DNA of 5,252 nt from the NCBI GenBank assembly GCA_031255055.1, contig JAIRTG010000048.1, forward strand, positions 1-5,252, read 5' to 3'. This DNA comes from Prevotellaceae bacterium. Lineage in GTDB: Bacteria > Bacteroidota > Bacteroidia > Bacteroidales > Paludibacteraceae. A program made the position numbers and the translations under genes. The notes beneath the pieces are model-generated. The model was given only the letters and a program-made list of their open reading frames with translations. It searched no databases and was not told where the DNA came from. This document shows, piece after piece, positions 1-4,866 of this stretch (position 1 is the stretch's first letter; every line of letters starts with the position of its first letter).

Positions 1-108
1 TCTCTTTTACTGACAACTTCCTCGCTAAAAGAGACAAAATGGCAGCTCCGGGTGTCCGCAACTTCCTTTTTAGTCAGCCCCGTGACAAGGAAAGTCCGAA
101 CTGTCTCT
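1..108. repeat. Nested imperfect inverted repeats at the left edge
   Basis: No gene could be supported here. Bases 1-9 (TCTCTTTTA) are the exact reverse complement of 26-34, giving a 9-bp stem with a 16-base loop. A second, larger nested structure can be drawn: AGAGACA (30-36) pairs with TGTCTCT (102-108), ACTTCCTT (61-68) pairs with AAGGAAAGT (87-95) with one bulge, and GTCA (73-76) pairs with TGAC (83-86) around a six-base loop. CAACTTCCT also occurs twice directly, at 14-22 and 59-67. Both a plus frame (3-119, ending TAA) and a minus frame running off the left edge stay open, but neither gave a recognisable protein. It could be the end of an upstream gene, the edge of an element, or a structured RNA; I cannot decide. 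Confidence 0.35.
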
Positions 109-136
109 CTAATCACTAACCACTAATCACTAATCA
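109..136. repeat. Four tandem copies of a 7-base unit (CTAATCA)
   Basis: Four head-to-tail units lie at 109-115, 116-122, 123-129 and 130-136. Three read CTAATCA and the second reads CTAACCA. The array directly abuts the inverted-repeat region to its left. It is noncoding and its role is unknown; a similar CTAATCA occurs singly at 2855-2861 in the other noncoding gap. Confidence 0.75.
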
Positions 137-161
137 CTCTAAACCCTGTCTTTCGGGGCGT

Positions 162-180
162 TGCGGGGCGGAGCCCCGCA
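162..180. repeat. GC-rich perfect hairpin
   Basis: TGCGGGGC (162-169) and GCCCCGCA (173-180) are exact reverse complements around a GGA spacer, giving an 8-bp GC-rich stem. No T-run follows on either strand, so it is not a typical intrinsic terminator. It sits immediately before the tandem repeat pair and may be part of the same intergenic element. Confidence 0.6.
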
Positions 181-191
181 GAGGGGGTAGC

Positions 192-337
192 GGAAGACCG
201 CCGCAGGCGGGCTGAAGCGAGGGGGAGACTTCCCCCCCCCTAAATCTCTTTCTCTTTCTCTCCTTTCAAGGAAGACCGCAGGCGGCTGAAGAGAGGGAAA
301 AACTTCCCCCTCCTAAATCTCTACCTCTTTCTTCAAG
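192..337. repeat. Tandem pair of ~70-78-base intergenic repeats
   Basis: Two diverged head-to-tail copies are visible, 192-269 (78 bases) and 270-337 (68 bases). Each runs in the same order: GGAAGACCG, a small CCGC/GCGG dyad, CTGAAG, a purine run, ACTTCCCCC, TAAATCTCT, a CT-rich tail and TTCAA. The first copy contains two small hairpins, CCGCC (198-202) with GGCGG (206-210), and GGGGGA (221-226) with TCCCCC (231-236). A third partial copy lies at 2763-2806 in the other large gap, so this looks like a dispersed noncoding repeat family. No open reading frame of note lies inside. I do not recognise a named family. Confidence 0.7.
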
Positions 338-367
338 TCGCGAACCATCCGTCACGTCGGCAATTCC

Positions 368-420
368 AACAGCTAAGAAACAAAAAAATCGTATCGAAAA
401 AGATTAAAAAAATCTACTTC
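368..420 (+). other. A-rich tract upstream of the coaD promoter
   Basis: A strongly A-rich stretch, including AGATT (401-405) and AATCT (411-415) around five A's, lies just upstream of the proposed -33 element. It may serve as an UP-like or curved DNA segment. That role is inferred from position and composition only. Confidence 0.3.
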
Positions 421-430
421 CCGTCCGGTT

Positions 431-462
431 TTGCACCACTCATTCAAAATTACTTATCTTTG
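431..462 (+). promoter_or_regulatory. Bacteroidetes-type promoter for coaD
   Basis: TATCTTTG at 455-462 matches the Bacteroidetes -7 consensus TAnnTTTG at every fixed base. TTG at 431-433 (within TTTTG) is a candidate -33 element, 21 bases upstream, which is at the long end of the usual spacing. Transcription would begin near 468-471 and give a leader of about 25 bases before the ATG at 494. No Shine-Dalgarno sequence is present, as is usual in this phylum. Confidence 0.65.
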
Positions 463-493
463 TCGACTCGTTATCTCCAACAACCACTAATTG

Positions 494-958
494 ATGAGAA
501 AAGCCATATTCCCGGGAACTTTCGACCCCTTCACCGTCGGCCATTTCAGCATCGTAGAACGAGGTCTGACACTGTTCGACGAAATTATTATCGCCATCGG
601 CCACAATCAGTCAAAAAAAACACTATTCCCCATCGCGGCAAGAATGGATATGATCCGGCAGGCTTTTGAGGGCTACGGCAGGGTTGCCGTGCGGCAGTAC
701 GATTCCCTGACGATCGATTTTGCTCAATCGGTCGGCGCCGGATTCATCCTGAGAGGACTCCGCACGGTGGGCGACTTTGAATATGAAAAAACAATTGCAG
801 ATACTCATCGCGCTATCGGCGGCGTCGAAACGGTTATCTTGTTTACCGAATCACGCTACGCACACATATCGTCGACGGTGGCACGAGACCTGATCCGTTT
901 CGGAAAAGACATCTCCGATTTCCTGCCTCCCGATGTGAAAATGATTCCCCCAAAATAA
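494..958 (+). CDS. coaD: Pantetheine-phosphate adenylyltransferase (CoaD)
   Basis: Cytosolic enzyme of coenzyme A synthesis that transfers AMP from ATP to 4'-phosphopantetheine, giving dephospho-CoA and pyrophosphate. The 154-residue length is normal for the family. It opens with the nucleotidyltransferase fold signature: PGTFDPF at residues 7-13 and the TxGH motif TVGH at 14-17. The SKK at 40-42, RGLR at 87-90, the DFEYE segment at 94-98 and the ISSTVARDL segment at 125-133 all match conserved substrate- and ATP-binding segments of bacterial CoaD. I chose the ATG at 494; a TTG at 491 directly before it is in frame but would add only one residue. The preceding promoter gives a short leader. 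The S41 protease gene follows 67 bases downstream on the same strand, so the two may be cotranscribed. No damage or missing motif is seen. Confidence 0.97.
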   Translation: MRKAIFPGTFDPFTVGHFSIVERGLTLFDEIIIAIGHNQSKKTLFPIAARMDMIRQAFEGYGRVAVRQYDSLTIDFAQSVGAGFILRGLRTVGDFEYEKTIADTHRAIGGVETVILFTESRYAHISSTVARDLIRFGKDISDFLPPDVKMIPPK

Positions 959-984
959 AAACGAAAGTTGCATGCTTCATCCGT

Positions 985-1015
985 TTACCAACAACAAATT
1001 TACCAACTTACCAAC
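985..1015 (+). repeat. Three TTACCAAC repeats before the protease gene
   Basis: The 8-mer TTACCAAC occurs exactly at 985-992, 1000-1007 and 1008-1015, with the last two abutting. They lie in the 67-base gap between coaD and the protease start. They could be binding sites or simple slippage products; no factor can be named. Confidence 0.6.
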
Positions 1016-1025
1016 GCTATTCAAA

Positions 1026-2678
1026 ATGAAAAAATACATCGCTTTTTTGTTGCTTACAGCCGTCTTTCCGACTGTGACTTGTGGTCGGCTGTCGGCCGAT
1101 GACCGTACTTTTTCGATCGGTAAAAACCTGACCATTTTCAATGCGGTCTTCAGAGACCTGGATCTGCTGTATGTCGACTCGCTGAAATACGACAAAATGA
1201 CCGCAGACGCAATCAATTATATGCTGTCGCAAACAGACCCTTATACGGTCTACCTGCCCGAAGAAGATACCGAAGACATCGCCATGATGACCAGCGGCGA
1301 GTATGGCGGAATCGGTTCGGTCATCTCCCAACGAAACAATACGATCTATATCTCCGACCCATACGAGGGCATGCCCGCGCAACAGAACGACATTCGGGCA
1401 GGTGATATTATTTCGGCAATCGACGGCGTTTCTACCGAAGGTATGACGGTGAGCGACGTCAGCGCCCGACTGCGCGGAACACCTAACACGGTCATCAACC
1501 TGCAACTGAAACGATATGGAGAAGAAAATCCGATCGAACGAACATTTATGAGGGAAAAAATACAGGTGAAGTCGATCTCCTACTCGTCGGTCGTTGCCGA
1601 CCGGACAGGCTATCTGCTGTTGAACGATTTCACCGACCATTCGGCGATCGAAGTCAAGCAGGCTATCAACGAGATGGTCAAACAGCATCGGATTCGTTCG
1701 CTGATCATTGATGTGCGGGGTAACGGCGGCGGACTGATTGATGAAGCGGTAAAAATTGTCGGCTATTTTGTCCCGAAAGGTACCGCCATTGTCACCACAA
1801 AAGGAAAAGAGAAGTCATCCGAGCGGGTTTTCCGTACGCCTTCCGAGCCGGTCTATCCCGATATGAAACTGGCGGTGATAACAGACAGAGGTTCGGCTTC
1901 GGCGTCCGAGATTTTGGCGGGGGCGATTCAGGATTTGGATCGCGGCGTGATTGTCGGCGAGCGTACCTTTGGTAAGGGACTGGTACAAAATATCCGTCCG
2001 ATAGCCTACGGCGGCCATTTGAAGGTGACAACGGCCAAGTATTACATTCCGAGCGGACGGGGCATTCAGGCGATAGACTACAGCAATCGGAACGAGGATG
2101 GTAGTGTTGGTCGCGTCCCCGAGCACCTGACGTCGGAGTTCACGACAAAAAACGGACGGAAAGTGCGTAACGGAGGCGGGATCCTGCCCGACACGCTCTC
2201 GAACGATGAACGGACGCTGAATATCGCATACTATCTGTATGCAGACAATCTTTATTTTGATTATGCCACGAAATATAAGCACGAGCATCCGTCTATTCCC
2301 TCGCCCGATCTGTTTGAACTGAGTGATGCCGATTTCGATGACTTTACGGCGTTTATCAAGGAAAAGAATTTCGGCTATGCGACTCAAACCGAAAAGTATT
2401 TCAACGAATTGATCGAAATTGCCAAGTACGAAGAACTCTACAACAGGATTGCGGAGGATTTTGAATCGCTGAAAGCCAAACTTGTGCCCGACATCGACGA
2501 GAATATTAAAGAAAACAAAGACGACATTGTGCAGTTGCTCACCACCGAAATCATCAAACGTTATTATTATCAAAAAGGCGAAATAGCGTATTCTTTGCGT
2601 ACCGACAAGGATTTGAAAATAGCGCTCGATATTCTGCACTCGGAGGAAAAATATAACCGGATTCTTTCCAATGAGTGA
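1026..2678 (+). CDS. S41 family C-terminal processing peptidase (CtpA/Prc type), exported
   Basis: Serine protease of the CtpA/Prc family, which trims or degrades proteins in the periplasm or envelope after recognising C-termini. The 550-residue form starting at 1026 is preferred because it opens with a clean signal peptide (MKKYIAFLLL and onward, roughly residues 1-24). An in-frame ATG at 972 would add 18 residues translated from a repeat-containing leader and would bury the signal. In order: an N-terminal helical segment (about 34-90), a PDZ domain (about 95-165, containing IRAGDIISAIDG), and the S41 catalytic core (about 194-348). GSASASE (289-295) gives Ser292 as the likely nucleophile, and TFGKGLVQ (314-321) gives Lys317 and Gln321. 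The Ser-to-Lys distance of 25 and Lys-to-Gln of 4 match E. coli Prc (430/455/459). Residues 400-550 form a charged, probably helical C-terminal extension. A cysteine at 19 follows a hydrophobic run, but VTC is a poor lipobox. It lies 67 bases after coaD, which has no evident metabolic link to it. Confidence 0.93.
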   Translation: MKKYIAFLLLTAVFPTVTCGRLSADDRTFSIGKNLTIFNAVFRDLDLLYVDSLKYDKMTADAINYMLSQTDPYTVYLPEEDTEDIAMMTSGEYGGIGSVISQRNNTIYISDPYEGMPAQQNDIRAGDIISAIDGVSTEGMTVSDVSARLRGTPNTVINLQLKRYGEENPIERTFMREKIQVKSISYSSVVADRTGYLLLNDFTDHSAIEVKQAINEMVKQHRIRSLIIDVRGNGGGLIDEAVKIVGYFVPKGTAIVTTKGKEKSSERVFRTPSEPVYPDMKLAVITDRGSASASEILAGAIQDLDRGVIVGERTFGKGLVQNIRPIAYGGHLKVTTAKYYIPSGRGIQAIDYSNRNEDGSVGRVPEHLTSEFTTKNGRKVRNGGGILPDTLSNDERTLNIAYYLYADNLYFDYATKYKHEHPSIPSPDLFELSDADFDDFTAFIKEKNFGYATQTEKYFNELIEIAKYEELYNRIAEDFESLKAKLVPDIDENIKENKDDIVQLLTTEIIKRYYYQKGEIAYSLRTDKDLKIALDILHSEEKYNRILSNE

Positions 2679-2739
2679 CTCGCCTCTCCCCGACCCTCTT
2701 CTCGACTTACCTCCCCTCGTACGACTTCGGGATTCTACC

Positions 2740-2797
2740 AAGAAAGAGAAAGAGATTTAGGTGGGAGACTTCCCCCCTAATTCTCTTTCTCTCTCTT
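2740..2797. terminator. Long imperfect hairpin between convergent genes, probable two-way terminator
   Basis: The left arm 2740-2765 and right arm 2772-2797 are complementary at 23 of 26 positions around a six-base loop (AGACTT). The outer arms are GA-rich on one side and CT-rich on the other, and the inner part pairs G's with a run of six C's. It lies 61 bases past the protease stop and 61 bases past the minus-strand Wzz-like stop, so it can serve both. There is no classical T-run outside the stem; the CT-rich arm would have to play that role. The core and right arm belong to the repeat family seen at 192-337. Confidence 0.6.
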
Positions 2798-2806
2798 GAA
2801 GGAAGA
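2763..2806. repeat. Third, partial copy of the intergenic repeat
   Basis: From GGGAGACTTCCCCCC through TAATTCTCTTTCTC to GGAAGA, this segment parallels 223-275, the 3' part of the first left-side copy plus the start of the second. The C-run is shorter (six instead of nine). It overlaps the right side of the convergent hairpin. Confidence 0.65.
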
Positions 2807-2823
2807 TACCTACAGCCTTGCGT

Positions 2824-2840
2824 CGGTTCATCATGAGCCG
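2824..2840. repeat. Small hairpin near the end of the Wzz-like gene
   Basis: CGGTTCA (2824-2830) and TGAGCCG (2834-2840) can form a 7-bp stem, with one G-U pair, around TCA. It lies 18 bases beyond the minus-strand stop codon, in the 3' untranslated part of that transcript. No T-run follows, so it may be a 3'-end stabilising hairpin rather than a terminator. Confidence 0.35.
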
Positions 2841-2858
2841 TCAATCACCGATTGCTAA

Positions 2859-3869
2859 TCATTCCGCCGTTTTTTTGTTCTTTAAATAATTGAGTATTTT
2901 CTTTCTATTGTCGATCAGTATACAGAGCAAAGAACTTATGATATAGGTTTCAAGCAGGATGTAGATCAAGTATTCGATTTTTCTGTTGACAGGGAGGGGG
3001 TCTAACACGAAGTTATCTAAGAAACTTACGGGACTGTCATAGTTGACTAGCTCCATGACGAGACCTACTTTGAGGTCGTGCAGTCCCAATAACTCTTCCG
3101 AAACAATCTGCCTTTTTTGTTCTCCGATTAATAAACTGTTATCGGTAATGTTTATTTGAGGCTTGTTATTGTCGAGGTAGACAATGGTCGCCATGCTGTC
3201 TATCCGCTCTATTTCTCTTTCGACAGACCGTAGTTTTGCTTTCAGTTCCCGGTGTTTCACTTCGTTGATGCTGACGAGCGACGGATGACTATTCAGATAG
3301 TTGTACAGTTGTCTCTCAATCAGGTCGAGCTGAGTGACATCTGTCGTGAAGATAGCCAGTTGCATTCTGTCGTACATCAGCACGTCGAGTGTGTCTCTCA
3401 GGTCGTGTTTCCCACTGTAATCAACGATGTCGGGGATACTGTCCCGACCTATGTCTATGATGTGATAGCTTTCTACTTTGTAGATGCTTTTTGCAACTTT
3501 TTCGGGAATGGACAGGACGGAGGACAAGTCTGTCTTTTTGCCTAAATAGTTTGCTTTTTCGATGGGCGCCATGATTGTTTTAAACGTGTTGATGCTCGGG
3601 CCGCGAAAGATGGCGGTTGTTTCGGCTTTGTATAGTTTTTTGAGGCCGAAGTGGAATATGTTGAGACCTAAATAGTAGATGATGGCGAGTGTGATTACCA
3701 GCACTATCGGCCAGATGTACAGATATTTGAAATTGAGTTGGGCCGAATGACCTGCCAATTTGAAAAACTTGATAAACATGTTTTTTAGCCATGCAAAAAA
3801 CATAACAATAAGGTCTAATAAGTTTAGTTCTCTTGTGTTGTCGTTGTTGTTGTTGTTGTTTCTTATCAT
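2859..3869 (-). CDS. Wzz/chain-length-determinant-like inner membrane protein
   Basis: A 336-residue protein with the two-membrane-segment layout of polysaccharide co-polymerases (Wzz family). It has an N-terminal cytosolic and amphipathic part (1-48), a first membrane helix (about 49-69), a large middle portion expected in the periplasm (70-298) and a second membrane helix (about 299-319) followed by a basic tail (NRKKILNYLKNKK, 321-333). A short coiled-coil-prone stretch rich in K/R/E lies at 204-225, and DPLPVNRK (290-297) sits where Wzz proteins carry a proline-containing motif before the second helix. Family members control the length of surface glycans. No kinase domain, glycosyltransferase or other polysaccharide gene is seen nearby, so the substrate is unknown. 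The start at 3869 is followed by six consecutive Asn codons (residues 4-9). The rhomboid gene ends 53 bases upstream on the same strand, suggesting cotranscription. The topology is firm; the family assignment is moderate. Confidence 0.65.
   Translation of the reverse strand: MIRNNNNNNDNTRELNLLDLIVMFFAWLKNMFIKFFKLAGHSAQLNFKYLYIWPIVLVITLAIIYYLGLNIFHFGLKKLYKAETTAIFRGPSINTFKTIMAPIEKANYLGKKTDLSSVLSIPEKVAKSIYKVESYHIIDIGRDSIPDIVDYSGKHDLRDTLDVLMYDRMQLAIFTTDVTQLDLIERQLYNYLNSHPSLVSINEVKHRELKAKLRSVEREIERIDSMATIVYLDNNKPQINITDNSLLIGEQKRQIVSEELLGLHDLKVGLVMELVNYDSPVSFLDNFVLDPLPVNRKIEYLIYILLETYIISSLLCILIDNRKKILNYLKNKKTAE
3837..3860 (-). repeat. AAC trinucleotide repeat encoding poly-Asn
   Basis: Read on the minus strand, six AAC codons (3860-3843) are followed by GAC and one more AAC. 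They encode the Asn-rich N-terminus of the Wzz-like protein. Because the unit is three bases, copy-number change would alter length without shifting frame. Confidence 0.85.
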
Positions 3870-3985
3870 ACAAAGTTTTCTTTTTTGTTGTTAGAACTGA
3901 TTTTTTCTGTTTTTGTTTCTGTTTATGTTTCGTTTATGTTTTGTTTGAGGTGTTGTTCGTCATCTTCTTCTTCGTTGTCATCGTC
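3870..3985 (-). repeat. Low-complexity strand-biased tract across the rhomboid/Wzz-like junction
   Basis: The plus strand is almost all T with G and a few C or A, so the minus-strand message is A-rich. GTTTATGTTT is repeated directly at 3921-3930 and 3932-3941, one copy spanning the rhomboid stop codon. The tract includes the codons for the rhomboid acidic tail (GAA/GAT/GAC rich) and the 53-base A-rich leader before the Wzz-like start. An A-rich unstructured leader suits translation initiation without Shine-Dalgarno in this phylum. I found no convincing promoter in it. Confidence 0.55.
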
Positions 3986-4597
3986 TTCGTCATCCCATAT
4001 TTTTTGGGGTTTTTGCGGACCTTTGTTTCTGAATACTACGGCGGAAATCGAACCGGTGAATGCGCCCGAAAGGTGTCCTTCCCACGATATTTCGCTATTG
4101 GCTTCGAGGGGAAGAATGTACCAAATCATGTTTCCATACAGAAAAACGACAATTAACGATATTGCGATTAAAGGGATGTGTTTTCTGATCAATCCGCTGA
4201 AAAAAAGAAAGAAAGCTAAGGAGTAAATGACGCCGCTTGCTCCGATATGCCAGCTTTCTCTCCCGATTACCCATAGTATCAATCCACTGAGGAGGCAAGT
4301 AATGAGTAGTACCCTTGTTGCAATCGGGGCGTAAAAGTAATATAATGTAACTCCCAAAACAAGGAACGAGACGAGATTATTTATTAAATGTTTGAAATCG
4401 GCATGGATGAACGGGGATGTAAGGATGCCCCAGATACCTTCGAGTTTTCGCGGATAGATGCCTGCTTTGTGAAAATCCCAATCCATTCCTTTTTCGAGGA
4501 TAAAAACCAGGCTGATGAGCAGTACCGTCAGCAGCGGAAAGAATGTTGCATGGGTGAATTGTCGCTTTTCGATGGTGTTTCCGGTGTTGTTTGTCAT
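3923..4597 (-). CDS. Rhomboid family intramembrane serine protease
   Basis: A 224-residue polytopic membrane protein that should cleave transmembrane substrates within the bilayer. The rhomboid signatures are intact: HADFKHLINN gives His65, His70 and Asn74, in the same spacing as GlpG His145/His150/Asn154; GASG (119-122) gives the nucleophile Ser121; and EGHLSGAFTG (173-182) gives catalytic His175 followed by the GxxxG-like helix. Six membrane segments are plausible at about 19-35, 71-89, 95-112, 117-136, 140-160 and 175-190. The protein ends in a strongly acidic tail (residues 202-214 almost all Asp/Glu) of unknown role, presumably cytosolic. The ATG at 4597 fits the short N-terminal cytosolic segment. 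The Wzz-like gene lies 53 bases downstream on the same strand. The substrate cannot be inferred from sequence. Confidence 0.93.
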   Translation of the reverse strand: MTNNTGNTIEKRQFTHATFFPLLTVLLISLVFILEKGMDWDFHKAGIYPRKLEGIWGILTSPFIHADFKHLINNLVSFLVLGVTLYYFYAPIATRVLLITCLLSGLILWVIGRESWHIGASGVIYSLAFFLFFSGLIRKHIPLIAISLIVVFLYGNMIWYILPLEANSEISWEGHLSGAFTGSISAVVFRNKGPQKPQKIWDDEDDDNEEEDDEQHLKQNINET

Positions 4598-4623
4598 AGA
4601 CAGAAAGTGGGATTTATTGAACT

Positions 4624-4638
4624 AACGCAACTTGCGTT
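4624..4638. promoter_or_regulatory. Perfect 15-base palindrome upstream of the rhomboid gene
   Basis: AACGCAA (4624-4630) and TTGCGTT (4632-4638) are exact reverse complements around a single C. The centre lies 34 bases upstream of the rhomboid start. The one-base centre suits a dimeric-protein operator better than an RNA hairpin, though a 5-bp stem with a 5-base loop is also possible. On the minus strand a TATAAT-like AT-rich stretch lies just upstream (4643-4650), so it would be near the transcription start or leader. No repressor is encoded in the window. Confidence 0.45.
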
Positions 4639-4661
4639 GATAAATTATAATGTATCGGAAA

Positions 4662-4684
4662 AAACGCCAAACGGTTCGGCGTTT
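4662..4684 (-). promoter_or_regulatory. Hairpin followed by T-run on the minus strand, upstream of the rhomboid gene
   Basis: AAACGCC (4662-4668) and GGCGTTT (4678-4684) form a 7-bp stem with a 9-base loop that can pair further inside. Read on the minus strand, the stem ends directly in six T's (4666 down to 4659 region), the look of an intrinsic terminator or attenuator. TATCGG flanks it on both sides as a direct repeat (4653-4658 and 4686-4691). There is no upstream minus-strand gene in the gap, so it could end a transcript entering from the right or act in a long rhomboid leader. Confidence 0.4.
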
Positions 4685-4784
4685 CTATCGGCGAATGTGT
4701 TAAAATCCGAACATGCGCCGACCAAAATCCTACAAAAGCAGCATTCTTTCATTAATATTCAACAAATGTGTAAAGGAATTTGGT

Positions 4785-4792
4785 TAACTTTA
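4785..4792 (+). promoter_or_regulatory. Possible -7 element for the debranching enzyme gene
   Basis: TAACTTTA matches the Bacteroidetes -7 consensus TAnnTTTG except for the last base. No good TTG is present at the expected -33 position (only TGTG at 4767-4770). It would give a start near 4799 and a leader of about 68 bases. The call rests on position and one motif. Confidence 0.35.
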
Positions 4793-4866
4793 CGCTCCAA
4801 AGCAAAAAACGTGACGAATGTAAAATGTATTTTATAAACTGAAATCCTATCAATATAAAAAATGCT

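Noticed and set aside
80..110. AAGGAAAGTCCGAAC resembles the GAGGAAAGTCCGGGC core of RNase P RNA, and CCGAACTGTCTC matches a short piece of 23S rRNA.
   Set aside because: The sequence on either side does not continue either RNA; short tandem repeats begin at 109 and no other conserved RNase P or rRNA segments are present.
3..119. Plus-strand frame open from the left edge to TAA at 117-119, a possible gene tail.
   Set aside because: No recognisable protein family, a minus-strand frame is open over the same bases, and the stop falls inside the 7-base repeat array; kept only as a caveat in the left-edge entry.
109..337. CRISPR-like array suggested by repeated units.
   Set aside because: The units are either spacerless 7-mers or adjacent diverged ~70-base repeats; there are no regular repeat-spacer alternations and no cas genes.
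1815..2741. Minus-strand 308-codon frame inside the S41 protease gene.
   Set aside because: It is antisense to the catalytic core of a convincing protease, with no recognisable motif; a shadow frame.
3870..3885. AAACTTTG on the minus strand just before the Wzz-like start as a -7 element.
   Set aside because: The first base does not match TAnnTTTG, there is no TTG at -33, and transcription would begin at or inside the start codon.
3833..4226. Plus-strand frames rich in Phe/Val/Cys or Ser opposite the rhomboid tail.
   Set aside because: The composition is just the complement of the low-complexity coding tract on the minus strand.
4388..4837. Plus-strand 149-codon frame over the rhomboid 5' half and the divergent gap.
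   Set aside because: Most of it is antisense to a well-supported rhomboid gene and the rest covers palindromes and the likely promoter region; no recognisable protein.
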